A model generated the notes under the pieces. That model did no database searches and was not told the DNA's origin. It saw nothing but the letters and a program-made list of their open reading frames with translations. Below are positions 1 through 8,268 of a stretch of 36,102 nt of DNA, one piece after another. A program made the position numbers and the translations under genes. The first letter of the stretch is position 1. Each line of letters starts with the position of its first letter. Source of the stretch: Chlamydiota bacterium (GTDB taxonomy: Bacteria > Chlamydiota > Chlamydiia > Chlamydiales > JAAKFR01); the NCBI GenBank assembly GCA_013287335.1, contig JABDDZ010000013.1:1-36102 (forward strand). The letters run 5' to 3'.

Positions 1-829
1 CTGCCCCTCTCTAGTATACATGTCGGGGGGGGGCGCCCGCTGAGAGGTGCATAAAAAAGAAGTGGCGCTGACTCCAGACATCGGCACTATCTCTACCAAT
101 TAAAATAGGAAGATCTCCTTTAAGAAGAATACCCTGTTCAGTTGCCTCTTTTTTGACTTTTTCAAACTGTTCAAAGCAATAATATTGAATAAGCTGATGG
201 AAGTGCATATTGTGGGAAAATTCATTCTGCAGCTCGCTAAAGTGATTGTCAGAGGGACTTTTTAAGGAGGGGGGCCAATGCTCCCAATCGCGCCAATCTT
301 GAGTCTCCTTAATCGACTTATAAAGGGCATAGGATTTTAACCATCCATTTTCAGAGACAAACTTATGATAGCTCTCTGTTTTTGAGATTTCTTCATAGGC
401 TTTATGGAACCACTCTTGTAACAACTGGTAGCGAAGCTCCCTCACAGGCTTATATTGCACCTTATTGGAGCGATTAAAACTCTGAAGATGGGCAATCTTC
501 TCTTGGTAGTTTGCCACCCTTTCAATTAAGGGGAGCTTGGTGATTGCAAGATGAATCGGATTTAAGGCAAAAGCAGAGATCGCACTATAAGGACTATCGC
601 CAAGGCCTGTGTCATTGAGTGGAAGAAGCTGAATCACATCCATTCCCACCTCTTTACACCAGTGGATGAGGGGAATAAGATCAGGGTATTCTCCAATGCC
701 GCAAGAGGAAGCTGAATGTAGAGAAAAGAGAGGGAGGCAAATGCCATGATGGTGTCTAACTCCTATCTCATGCCACTGTTTACCTGCTCTTGTTGCGTAG
801 AGCCTGTTTTCTAATTCTTTTTGATCCAT
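1..829 (-). CDS. malQ: 4-alpha-glucanotransferase (amylomaltase), 5' part, frameshifted at a poly-C tract
   Basis: GH77 disproportionating enzyme of glycogen/maltodextrin metabolism. About 270 residues are present; chlamydial MalQ is about twice that, so the gene continues off the left edge. Family hallmarks seen are the GIGEYPDL stretch near residue 45, the LLPLNDTG segment and GDLPILIGRDSADVW. After SAGAPP the frame runs into a TAG at 11-13. The cause is a run of nine G on the plus strand at 25-33. With eight, the reading becomes SAGAPPDMYTREGQ, the family consensus, and stays open to base 1. This is therefore either a real or phase-variable frameshift or a sequencing slip. The upstream chaperone gene's TGA overlaps the ATG at 829 (TGATG), which suggests coupled translation. 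A GTG one codon earlier (832) is the alternative start. Last gene of the secretion operon within the window, as in Chlamydia. Confidence 0.9.
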
Positions 830-1272
830 CACCGTAACCCAAAGATGCCGCTCGATTTCGTTTCTTCCTTGATTTGCGGAATTTCGCCGCGTTTAATAGC
901 CTCTTGCCAAAGAAGAGCGTGAGCGGTAAAGCCTTTCAAATATTCAAAGAGGATATCCACTGTGGTGGTTAGAAGAAGGTAGCCAAAGAGGATCAATTGA
1001 TCGTTCTTTTCACTAAAGGCTAAAATCCCGACTTGTCCATTTTTCAAGTAGTTGACAATAAGGGCTTGTTTAAAAAGATTTTCCCGGTAAGGGCCGGGGA
1101 TTAAATTTCCAAGCTTTGCGCCGATAAGGAGCCTATCTGCTGATCCATCCAAATCAATTTGCACTGCAATGTCACCTGCAAACTCGAGCTTGCATGACTG
1201 ATGCGCGTCAACATGGAGGGAAATTCCAATCTTCTCTCCAAGCTGTCTAATAATATCTTCAAAAGGTGTCAT
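829..1272 (-). CDS. scc1: Type III secretion chaperone of CopN, Scc1/SycE type
   Basis: 147 residues, close to the length of the C. trachomatis homologue CT088 (Scc1/SycE). Class I type III chaperones are small acidic proteins that bind the N-terminal part of a secreted substrate. In Chlamydia Scc1, with Scc4, serves CopN. The sequence has the alpha-beta pattern of the CesT/SycE fold: an N-terminal helix (FEDIIRQLGEKIG), then strands around LEFAGDIAVQIDL, then a helix (RENLFKQALIVNYL). Identification rests on this pattern plus position directly between copN and malQ, exactly as in Chlamydia. The start ATG at 1272 lies one base after the copN stop, and its own stop overlaps the malQ start, so all three are probably cotranscribed and coupled. 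Confidence 0.85.
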   Translation of the reverse strand: MTPFEDIIRQLGEKIGISLHVDAHQSCKLEFAGDIAVQIDLDGSADRLLIGAKLGNLIPGPYRENLFKQALIVNYLKNGQVGILAFSEKNDQLILFGYLLLTTTVDILFEYLKGFTAHALLWQEAIKRGEIPQIKEETKSSGIFGLR

Positions 1273-1273
1273 A

Positions 1274-2404
1274 CTACTCCTCGTCTTCGTCTTCTTCTTT
1301 TTCTTCTAGTTCTTCAAGAGCTTCAATAATCACAAGAAGAAGATCTTGCCTATGTTTAAGGGATTTATAGAGGCGCGGAGAGAGCTGCCTAATGGCGTCT
1401 CTCCATTGGATAAGGATAACAATTTTAGCAGGGTCAATAAGCCCCATAGTCTCGGTTTGGCGGATCAGCTTGAGAACAGAGGGATACCTCTCTTCAATAA
1501 GGCGGATGAATTCTTTAGCAAGTATTTCGAAATCTGTGATCTCTGTCTCTTCTAACCCTTTTTGCGAGAGGAGGCGTTTAATCAGCTTCATCCTCTGCTT
1601 GAAAAAAAGATAGACCCATAGAATAGATTGAAGATTTCTACAATCCGTCATAAGCCGAATCAATTCAGCATTTGAGATAGAGGGTCCTTTTGATTTCAAA
1701 TCATATCCAAGAGCCTTAAGTAGAAAAGCTAAAACTATACGGAGCCTCTCATAGGAGTAGCGCATCGCAAGTTCTGAAAATAGGGCATTGTGTTCTCTTG
1801 GATTTTGGGTGATGTCACGGTAGAGTTGGCGAAGCTCTGTGGGATTTTGTCCGAGTCCTTGTTTATTGAACTGCTTTGCAACAGAGTCAACGTTGCGCCC
1901 TGAGACAATTTGCTGTTCCTGATCTTTTTTAAGCCTTTCTTTTGCAAGCCTGACGCCTTCCCGAAGAGTTCCCTCCGTTGCTTTTAAGAGATAGTCAAGC
2001 GCCTCATCTGCCAAAGTGGGATCTTCAAATTGGCCGAGGACGTGTTCGAGAATCTCCTCCGGGGTGCTCTCCTCCGTAAGAGCTTGCTTAAGAGCCATGA
2101 GATCGCGGTAGGGGAGCTCATAGTTCCGCTTTTGGTAATTTTTTGCCAAGTCCTCTTCGGCTTTACTATCAACTTCCTTTATCTTCTGCTCTTTTGCTTC
2201 TTCGCTCTTTTCCTTACGCTTATCAAGTGTTCTAAAGCGATTTAAACGACCCTGCTCCCTTTCTGCTGCTGCGGGATTAAATGCCTGAGAATAGGCTTCT
2301 TCAAGACGGTCTTCACTTGAAACTTGGCGGGCAAGAACCTGTTGCGCATCCTGTTTAGCTTGCCGCGCTGCAATTTCAGATATATTAACAGGCCCCGTTG
2401 ACAT
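1274..2404 (-). CDS. copN: Type III secretion gatekeeper CopN (SctW; YopN/TyeA-HrpJ family)
   Basis: 376 residues; C. trachomatis CopN (CT089/LcrE) is somewhat longer. The family plugs the secretion channel and controls the switch to effector export; chlamydial CopN is itself secreted. Seen here: a polar, Gln/Lys/Glu-rich N-terminal region (residues 1-90) suited to secretion signal and chaperone binding, then an all-helical HrpJ-like domain (about 95-270), and a TyeA-like C-terminal part (about 280-365) with the LIQWRDAIRQLSPRLYKSL segment. It ends in a very acidic tail (EKEEDEDEE). A good Shine-Dalgarno AGAGGA lies about six bases before ATG 2404. A 102-base gap separates it from sctV, the largest gap within this operon, and it holds a GC palindrome. 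Confidence 0.9.
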   Translation of the reverse strand: MSTGPVNISEIAARQAKQDAQQVLARQVSSEDRLEEAYSQAFNPAAAEREQGRLNRFRTLDKRKEKSEEAKEQKIKEVDSKAEEDLAKNYQKRNYELPYRDLMALKQALTEESTPEEILEHVLGQFEDPTLADEALDYLLKATEGTLREGVRLAKERLKKDQEQQIVSGRNVDSVAKQFNKQGLGQNPTELRQLYRDITQNPREHNALFSELAMRYSYERLRIVLAFLLKALGYDLKSKGPSISNAELIRLMTDCRNLQSILWVYLFFKQRMKLIKRLLSQKGLEETEITDFEILAKEFIRLIEERYPSVLKLIRQTETMGLIDPAKIVILIQWRDAIRQLSPRLYKSLKHRQDLLLVIIEALEELEEKEEDEDEE

Positions 2405-2454
2405 GCATTTCCTCTAATTTAATTACCATCATAGAGAATAGATAAGAAAAATCG

Positions 2455-2466
2455 TGCCCGCGGGCA
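2455..2466. repeat. 12-bp perfect GC palindrome in the sctV-copN gap
   Basis: TGCCCGCGGGCA is a perfect palindrome inside an otherwise AT-rich 102-base gap (2405-2506) between sctV and copN. On the minus strand it is preceded by CGGGTTTG and followed by ACGATTTTTC, so a short stem ending in a T run could form just after sctV. It may be a weak terminator/attenuator that lowers copN-scc1-malQ transcription, or a protein-binding site. A TATGAT box lies nearer copN, but I see no matching -35, so an internal promoter is not supported. Confidence 0.3.
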
Positions 2467-2506
2467 AACCCGACTTTTCTCATCTATAATGAGTTATTAC
2501 AATTAT

Positions 2507-4633
2507 TTAACTTATTTGTATACGACCTAATGGTTGAATACGTATCTCGGGAATTACCTCCTGATAGGATACAACTGAAACATCAGGAAATTCCGTTTCA
2601 ATGAGTTTTCTTACAAAGCGGCGCACATCGATGGCTGTGAGTAGGACAGGAGGCTGCCCTCCAGGAGGTGTTGGAGTGATAGTATTACGCATTGACTTTA
2701 AAATAAGATTGACAGAATCGGGATCTAATGCAAGGTAAGATCCTGCCGATGTCTGTTTAATTGCTCCTCTTACCATCTCTTCAATTTCCGGATCAAGAAG
2801 ATAGACTGAGAGAGTCGACTGCCCCTGGGAATATTTATAACTGATGTAGCGTTTAAGGGATGCCCGGACATATTCAGTTAGAAGGACTGTATCCTTCTCG
2901 GTCTGGGCCCACTCAGAGAGCGCCTCTAAGATGGTACGTAGATCTTTTATTGAGATCTGTTCCTGAGCAAGGCGTCTAAAGATCTCAGTCAGTTTTTGCA
3001 GAGGGATTAAACGGGTGACTTCTTTGACAAGGTCTGGGAAGGAACGTTCCATAAATTCAAGCATCGAACGCATCTCCTGGATTCCTAAAAAATCCTGCCC
3101 ATTTGAGCGGAAGAAATAAGAAAGGTGCAAGATCATCACCTCAAGAGGTTTCCAATATTTAATGCCTGCTTTATCCATAATCTGTTGAAATCTATCCTCG
3201 ACCCAAAGAGAGGGAAGGCCGATAGCATTTTTGTAGGTTGTAAAGGGCAGATTGTAACGGCGCAAGTTTTCATCTGTCTCATTGGTAAGAAGATAGTGTT
3301 CTGGAATTCTTCCACGCACAACCGGAACTTCGTTGAGAAGGATTGCATACTCATCATTTTCTAAAATCAGAGAGTCCGTGCGCACATGCACACCCGGATA
3401 GCGGATGCCTAAGTCTTGATAGAGGGCTTGGCGCATTTTGGGGATCATCTCCTCCACAAAGCGGGCGCCCTTTTCTTTTCGGATAATCTCGGAGAGAGAT
3501 TTTCCAACCTCAAGAATAAGCGGAAGAGTGAGGGCGAAATCCTCTGCGCGTCCTCCAACAACCGCATGTCCTTCAACTTCTGTTTCTATAGACGCTCCGC
3601 CCATAGAAATCGCTTTAGTTGCCTCTTTGCGCTTTTTCCTCCAAAGAGCAATACCGGCTAGGGCTAACATTGACGCGAGTATTGTAAAAGTCCAGAGAGG
3701 AAAGCCCTTAAAAAATCCTAATCCGAAAACTGCACCTGCTGCAATTAAAAGGGCGCGCGGTTCTCGAAGAAGCTGTTGTGCAATCTCTCGTCCGAGATTG
3801 GCATCTTTTCGTTCACTTGAAACGCGGGTAGTGACAATACCGGCTGTCAACGAGATAAGAAGCGAGGGAATTTGAGAGACAAGGCCATCACCAATCGAGA
3901 GGAGAGTATAGACACGGGCTGCCTGGGCGATTGACATTTTATGCATCCAAACCCCGATAATCAATCCCCCAACAATGTTTACAAAAGCGATGATCATCCC
4001 GGAGATAACATCTCCTTTCACAAATTTCATCGCTCCGTCCATCGCTCCATAGAGTTCACTCTCTTTTTGAATCAGGGCTCTTTTTTCCCGTGCCTGGGTA
4101 GCATCGATCACACCGGCTCTCATGTCAGCATCAATTGCCATCTGTTTTCCAGGCATCGCATCCAGGCGGAATCTGGCAGCAACTTCAGCTACCCGCTCAG
4201 CACCCTTTGTGACAACGAGGAACTGCACGATGGTGATAATGACAAAGATAATGAAACCAACCACATAATTTCCTCCCACAACAAACTCACCGAATGCCTG
4301 AATAATATGTCCTGCATAGGCGTTCAGGAGGATCTGTCTTGTAGAAGAGATGTTCACCCCCAAACGGAACATCGTTGTTACAAGAAGAAGAGTTGGAAAC
4401 ATCGAGATATGGATGGCGCTTGGAATGTAAAGGGCTGCCATCAAGAGAGCTACTGCTGCTGTTAAGTTGAAGGTAATAAGCAGATCGATCATCGGGGGAG
4501 GAACGGGGAGGATGATCATTATGATCACAGCGATGATCCATCCCGCTAAGATAAAGTCTGAAGAGCGGCTGATTGTGGTAAGCGCTCCCTCTCCTCCAAA
4601 TGCACGTCCTAATGAATTCAAAAACTTTTTCAC
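2507..4633 (-). CDS. sctV: Type III secretion export apparatus protein SctV (CdsV/LcrD/FlhA family)
   Basis: 708 residues, full length for the FHIPEP family. The protein forms the nonameric export gate of the inner membrane. The N-terminal half has about seven or eight hydrophobic segments (roughly 26-43, 48-70, 74-90, 112-140, 206-230, 240-270, 290-330). The FHIPEP signature sits at about 144-170, with ARFRLDAMPGKQMAID clearly readable. The cytoplasmic C-terminal domain (about 360-708) contains the conserved PTPPGGQPPVLLTA stretch. The start is GTG at 4633; AGGAG lies at 4646-4650 inside the end of sctU, 12 bases upstream, and no in-frame ATG fits better. Only seven bases separate it from sctU, so the two are cotranscribed. 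In C. trachomatis the homologue is CT090. Confidence 0.96.
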   Translation of the reverse strand: MKKFLNSLGRAFGGEGALTTISRSSDFILAGWIIAVIIMIILPVPPPMIDLLITFNLTAAVALLMAALYIPSAIHISMFPTLLLVTTMFRLGVNISSTRQILLNAYAGHIIQAFGEFVVGGNYVVGFIIFVIITIVQFLVVTKGAERVAEVAARFRLDAMPGKQMAIDADMRAGVIDATQAREKRALIQKESELYGAMDGAMKFVKGDVISGMIIAFVNIVGGLIIGVWMHKMSIAQAARVYTLLSIGDGLVSQIPSLLISLTAGIVTTRVSSERKDANLGREIAQQLLREPRALLIAAGAVFGLGFFKGFPLWTFTILASMLALAGIALWRKKRKEATKAISMGGASIETEVEGHAVVGGRAEDFALTLPLILEVGKSLSEIIRKEKGARFVEEMIPKMRQALYQDLGIRYPGVHVRTDSLILENDEYAILLNEVPVVRGRIPEHYLLTNETDENLRRYNLPFTTYKNAIGLPSLWVEDRFQQIMDKAGIKYWKPLEVMILHLSYFFRSNGQDFLGIQEMRSMLEFMERSFPDLVKEVTRLIPLQKLTEIFRRLAQEQISIKDLRTILEALSEWAQTEKDTVLLTEYVRASLKRYISYKYSQGQSTLSVYLLDPEIEEMVRGAIKQTSAGSYLALDPDSVNLILKSMRNTITPTPPGGQPPVLLTAIDVRRFVRKLIETEFPDVSVVSYQEVIPEIRIQPLGRIQIS

Positions 4634-4640
4634 GAAATTC

Positions 4641-5690
4641 TCATTCTCCTTTTACTTCGAGTGAAATTACGTAAAGTAAGACTTCCCCGATCGCATCATA
4701 CGTTTTTTCAGGAACGAAACGGCCCGTTTCACCCTCTTCAAGCAGCTCATGTGCCAGCGGCACATTTCGCATGATCGGAATATTAAATTTTATAGCCTGA
4801 TTGATAATGGCTTCAGCCACGTTTTCTATTCCCATCGCAATGATCCAGGGAGCTGCATAAGTTTGGGGCTCATAACCAATCGCAACAGCGATATGAGTGG
4901 GATTGGTAATGACAGCTTTGGCTCTCCGAATCTGGTTTGTTCCCTCATCATAGGCGATCTCTTGGGCAAGCTGACGCCTTTTACTCTTAATTTCAGGATT
5001 TCCTTCAGTATCTTTGTATTCCTGCTTAACTTCAAACTTTTCCATCTTCAGTTCTTTCGAATAGACATGTTTCTGGTACATAAGATCGATAACTGCGATC
5101 AGTGCAAAGAAAATTCCCGTCCAAATAATCACTTTTATAAGGATTTTTTCAAAAACAATAGCCCCTGCAATAGGGGGCAATGAGACTGTTGCTACAAGAT
5201 CGCCAATACTATTCCGGATTGCAAGGTAAATCAATAGTCCTGCGCCAAAGATTTTAAACATCGACTTGAAAAGCTCAAAAACTGTCTTCATTTTAAATTT
5301 CTGTTTGATGTTTTCAACCGGATTAAACTTTTTGATATCCGGTTTGAAAACTTCAACAGAGAAAACAGGTCCCACGATCAGAAATGTGACAATCACTCCG
5401 ACTAAGCTTACAGCGACTGCGACAGGAAGAGAGGTCCAGAGGATGACTTTAATCATTTCAGAGAGAAAAAAGCCGTAGCTCTGGGTAACATCAGTTTTAG
5501 GAGCAATAATAAACATTTGGAGCATAAAGCCCCCCAACTGTTTAAAAAGAAAGGAGGCCATATAGAGGGTCAATGCGATTGCAACTATATAGGTTACAGC
5601 CGAAGGAAAATCCTGGGATTTGACGACCTGACCCTTTTTTCGGGCATCCCGGAGCTTTTTCGGGGTCGCCTTTTCGCTCTTTTCGGCCAT
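4641..5690 (-). CDS. sctU: Type III secretion autoprotease/substrate switch SctU (CdsU/YscU/FlhB family)
   Basis: 349 residues, normal family length. The N-terminal half has four hydrophobic segments (about 30-62, 78-108, 143-178, 183-205). The C-terminal cytoplasmic domain carries the self-cleavage motif NPTH at residues 263-266, where the chain breaks between Asn and Pro to switch substrate class. The conserved start EKATPKKLRDARKKGQV (residues 7-23) is also typical. First gene of the operon sctU-sctV-copN-scc1-malQ. ATG at 5690 has only a weak purine-rich leader (CTAGAGAT). A plausible sigma-66/70 type promoter lies 30-60 bases upstream. Homologue of C. trachomatis CT091. Confidence 0.96.
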   Translation of the reverse strand: MAEKSEKATPKKLRDARKKGQVVKSQDFPSAVTYIVAIALTLYMASFLFKQLGGFMLQMFIIAPKTDVTQSYGFFLSEMIKVILWTSLPVAVAVSLVGVIVTFLIVGPVFSVEVFKPDIKKFNPVENIKQKFKMKTVFELFKSMFKIFGAGLLIYLAIRNSIGDLVATVSLPPIAGAIVFEKILIKVIIWTGIFFALIAVIDLMYQKHVYSKELKMEKFEVKQEYKDTEGNPEIKSKRRQLAQEIAYDEGTNQIRRAKAVITNPTHIAVAIGYEPQTYAAPWIIAMGIENVAEAIINQAIKFNIPIMRNVPLAHELLEEGETGRFVPEKTYDAIGEVLLYVISLEVKGE

Positions 5691-5720
5691 ATCTCTAGCT
5701 TTGTAAACACATCTTGTCGG

Positions 5721-5750
5721 AGTATAGAAGATTTATATAAGGCAAATCAA
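5721..5750 (-). promoter_or_regulatory. Predicted promoter of the sctU type III secretion operon
   Basis: On the minus strand TTGATT (5745-5750) and TATACT (5721-5726) are separated by 18 bases. The -10 matches five of six consensus bases and the -35 four of six. It sits 30 bases before the sctU start in a divergent intergenic region shared with ychF. Read by eye; no expression data. Confidence 0.45.
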
Positions 5751-5797
5751 CGATGAAAAATCTTTACGACAACTAGACCCAATCCCCCTTTTTAAGC

Positions 5798-5827
5798 TTG
5801 ACAGAGCACCAGTTCAAATGCTAGCTT
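5798..5827 (+). promoter_or_regulatory. Possible ychF promoter
   Basis: A perfect -35 TTGACA (5798-5803) is followed 18 bases later by TAGCTT (5822-5827), a weak -10 with about three matches. It lies 38 bases upstream of the ychF ATG. The perfect -35 is the main support. Confidence 0.35.
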
Positions 5828-5864
5828 GGTAGGTCCAACTTTCTTAAAACAATCAATTTAACTT

Positions 5865-6959
5865 ATGGCTCGACTCTCTTGTGGTATTGTGGGACTTCCA
5901 AATGTGGGGAAATCCACTCTTTTTAATGCCCTCACTAAGGCTGGAGCCGCCTCTTCTAATTATCCTTTTTGTACAATCGATCCCAATGTGGGGGTTGTTG
6001 CATTGCATGACCCGCGTCTTGCCGTCCTCGCAAAATTATCCGAAAGTCGGGAGATCATTCCAGCGACAATGCAGTTTGTAGATATTGCAGGGCTTGTAAA
6101 AGGGGCGTCTAAAGGAGAGGGGCTTGGCAATCAATTTCTCACCCACATTCGCGAAGTGGATGCGATTGTCCATGTGGTGCGCTGTTTTGAGGGAGGAGAT
6201 GTTATCCATGTGGAGGGGAGTGTAGATCCTATCCGCGATGTGCAGGTGATTAATTTAGAACTTATTTTAGCAGATCTCCAATCAGCTGAGAATTCATTTG
6301 CAAAAGTCGAGAAGCAGGCTAAAAGCAAAAAAGAACTAGTGCCGACAGTTGCGCTTCTTAAAAAAGTTATCGATCATCTCAATCAGGAAAAGCCTCTCCG
6401 CACCCTGCCCCTCACAATAGAAGAAAAAGAGCTCCTGGTTCCCTACCCTTTTTTGACAGAGAAAAAAGTGCTATATGTGGCTAATGTCTCTGAAGAAGAG
6501 CTCCCTCATATGGAAAACATTCATGTTCAAAAGCTTCGGGAGTATGTTCTAGCGGAGGGGAATGAACTTTTGCCGATTTGCGCCAAACTCGAATCAGAAA
6601 TTGCAGAGTTAAGCGAAGAGGAGCAGAAAGAGTTTTTAGACAGCGTCGGGCTAAGTGAGACAGGCCTTAATCGTCTGGTTGCAGCCTCATTTAGCATGCT
6701 TGGATTGATCACTTATCTGACGACAGGAGAAATGGAGACAAGAGCTTGGACGATTTCAAGAGGGACAACGGCAGTTCTTGCCGCAGGAAAGATCCATACC
6801 GATATCCAGAAAGGTTTTATCCGAGCCGAGATTATCTCCTACGAAGATGTTGTCGCCTATCATGGCCGCCTCGGAGCTAAAGAGGCAGGCAAACTCCGCT
6901 CCGAAGGCAAAGAATATATCGTCAAAGATGGGGATGTCATCCTTTTTCTCCACAATTAA
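5865..6959 (+). CDS. ychF: Ribosome-associated ATPase/GTPase YchF (Obg family, OLA1 homologue)
   Basis: 364 residues, the usual YchF length. The G1 motif GLPNVGKST is at residues 8-16 and the switch II/G3 region is [21 protein letters not shown], the YchF-specific form. The C-terminal TGS domain is recognisable in the end stretch [11 protein letters not shown]...[14 protein letters not shown]. YchF prefers ATP and binds ribosomes; its role in chlamydiae is not established. It is transcribed divergently from the sctU operon, as CT092 lies next to CT091 in C. trachomatis. No clear Shine-Dalgarno precedes ATG 5865 (leader is AATCAATTTAACTT), but the start matches the family N-terminus [12 protein letters not shown]. 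Confidence 0.96.
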   Translation: MARLSCGIVGLPNVGKSTLFNALTKAGAASSNYPFCTIDPNVGVVALHDPRLAVLAKLSESREIIPATMQFVDIAGLVKGASKGEGLGNQFLTHIREVDAIVHVVRCFEGGDVIHVEGSVDPIRDVQVINLELILADLQSAENSFAKVEKQAKSKKELVPTVALLKKVIDHLNQEKPLRTLPLTIEEKELLVPYPFLTEKKVLYVANVSEEELPHMENIHVQKLREYVLAEGNELLPICAKLESEIAELSEEEQKEFLDSVGLSETGLNRLVAASFSMLGLITYLTTGEMETRAWTISRGTTAVLAAGKIHTDIQKGFIRAEIISYEDVVAYHGRLGAKEAGKLRSEGKEYIVKDGDVILFLHN

Positions 6960-7097
6960 TTTAAATCTTTGAACGGAGCTAAGCCGCAATCGTATTTTGG
7001 TACCCATGTTGAAAGTCTGATAGAGATCAAAAGGAAGTATGATCCCACCAATCTTTTCCGATGGAAACAGAGTATACCGCTAGATTTAATAGAGTAG
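6960..7097 (+). pseudogene. Remnant of an FAD-linked oxidase: C-terminal berberine-bridge (BBE) segment only
   Basis: Directly after the ychF stop, in the same frame by chance, about 45 codons read through to TAG at 7095-7097. The peptide contains QSYFGTHVESLIEIKRKYDP then TNLFRWKQSIPL. This matches the C-terminal BBE motif of FAD-linked oxidases (pattern YFGxNYxRLxxIKxKYDPxNLFxxxQSI). There is no start codon and no FAD-binding domain before it, so only the tail of a once complete gene is left. It probably marks a deletion that joined ychF to this point. It overlaps the 3' end of the convergent membrane-protein gene by 12 bases. Confidence 0.65.
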
Positions 7098-7769
7098 GAG
7101 TCCAAGCACGTGTTCCTTTAGTCTTGTTGCATCTTCATAGGTCACTCTTCCTGTACACATTAACGTACCTTGATAATTTATAACGACAACATAGCGATCA
7201 ACTCTTTTTTCAGGAATATCTTTTTGGCTCTCCTCGTCGAATGTAGTAAATTCTACACCTCTGAATCTGCCCTCTGGAAGGTCATTATAATCATCCTTCT
7301 TCAGCTCAAGTTGATCGAATTTATCTCCAAAGTCGTCTAATATTGCATTTTTAGCCTCTTGTAAACGTTGAGGCGCATCTATCGCTTGTGGGGGTTGATC
7401 TCCCAACACCTCTTTTTTTTGTGTCACTAATTTTTTTGGATTGAAGTTAGCTTTGTAAATTTTGAAGCTGCCAAAAGCAATTAGAATGCTACCTATGCTG
7501 GGGCCGCTGGCTGTGATTGTCCAGAGACTCCAGAAGTGTGAAGTCTTACCGACGGTTCCAATTGCTGATGCCAACCAATCGAGTGACTTAGGCAATGAAA
7601 TGATTCCATGAGATTGTAATAAACCCACAGCACCAAAACCGCCGGCCCCGATTACAACAACCATTCCTACAAAGATGGCAAGCGCAAACCAGCCTTTTGA
7701 AGTTTGACTATCTACTTCGTTTCTTCTACCTTGAAGAGGTGAAATCTCAGAAGAACTTGTGAAAAGCAT
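7086..7769 (-). CDS. Hypothetical membrane protein with two hydrophobic segments
   Basis: 227 residues, no family recognised. Two hydrophobic segments lie in the N-terminal half (about 27-52, rich in Gly/Val, and about 84-108), separated by roughly 30 residues. A polar, charged C-terminal domain of about 115 residues follows, in which VDRYVVVINYQGTLMCTGRVTYEDA looks like beta strands. There is no signal peptide. The layout resembles chlamydial inclusion-membrane (Inc) proteins, but two-TM pairs are common and this is only a suggestion. The start ATG 7769 has AGAGG five bases upstream, and a TATAAT box lies about 35 bases upstream. The 3' end overlaps the oxidase remnant. Together with the next gene it interrupts the ychF-ribF adjacency seen in Chlamydia. 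Confidence 0.7.
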   Translation of the reverse strand: MLFTSSSEISPLQGRRNEVDSQTSKGWFALAIFVGMVVVIGAGGFGAVGLLQSHGIISLPKSLDWLASAIGTVGKTSHFWSLWTITASGPSIGSILIAFGSFKIYKANFNPKKLVTQKKEVLGDQPPQAIDAPQRLQEAKNAILDDFGDKFDQLELKKDDYNDLPEGRFRGVEFTTFDEESQKDIPEKRVDRYVVVINYQGTLMCTGRVTYEDATRLKEHVLGLLLY

Positions 7770-7804
7770 AAAAACCTCTAACTTATTGTATTAAATTTGA
7801 AAGC

Positions 7805-7832
7805 ATTATACAGCAATAATGTTAATTGATAA
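7805..7832 (-). promoter_or_regulatory. Predicted promoter of the 227-residue membrane protein
   Basis: On the minus strand a perfect TATAAT (7805-7810) is preceded after 16 bases by TTATCA (7827-7832, four of six). It lies 36 bases upstream of ATG 7769, within an AT-rich divergent region (7770-7921). Confidence 0.5.
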
Positions 7833-7921
7833 TAAATTTTTTAAAAAAACAGAAGATTACCTCTATCTTTTTTAAATCTTAATAATTAGAATGTAAAATA
7901 TAAATAAAAAAAGAGGTTATT

Positions 7922-8263
7922 ATGGCATTTGCTGTCTGTTTAACGGTGACTGGTAATAAGAACTGGCCCTACAAAGTAGTAAAATATACTCCAAAAATTA
8001 AAGCTGCTTTAATCTTTGATGGTTTTTTAATAATGACACTATTTGTAGTCGGATTTTTAGCACTTAGCACTAGCGTCTTAGGTATGGCATTGGGGTTTAC
8101 ATTGCTCCTGGGAATAGGTGTAGGTTGTGGTGGGGGAATGATTATTCTAGCGGCTCTTATTACTCTAGTTGATTTCTGCGTTCATACCTTTAACAAAGGA
8201 TGTGAGGGAGAGGAAAAATTGGCTAAAAATCGTTATACGGGCCGATCTATATTATTGCCCTGA
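7922..8263 (+). CDS. Small hypothetical membrane protein
   Basis: 113 residues, not recognised. Two adjacent long hydrophobic segments (about 28-60 and 62-88) with a Gly-rich join (GIGVGCGGG) fill the middle. The N-terminus is short and basic, and the C-terminus is polar (GCEGEEKLAKNRYTGRSILLP). Such a bilobed hydrophobic core is the usual outward sign of Inc-like proteins, but no further support is visible. AGAGG lies six bases before the ATG. It is divergent from the 227-residue gene and convergent with ribF, five bases away. Confidence 0.65.
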   Translation: MAFAVCLTVTGNKNWPYKVVKYTPKIKAALIFDGFLIMTLFVVGFLALSTSVLGMALGFTLLLGIGVGCGGGMIILAALITLVDFCVHTFNKGCEGEEKLAKNRYTGRSILLP

Positions 8264-8268
8264 ACAAG

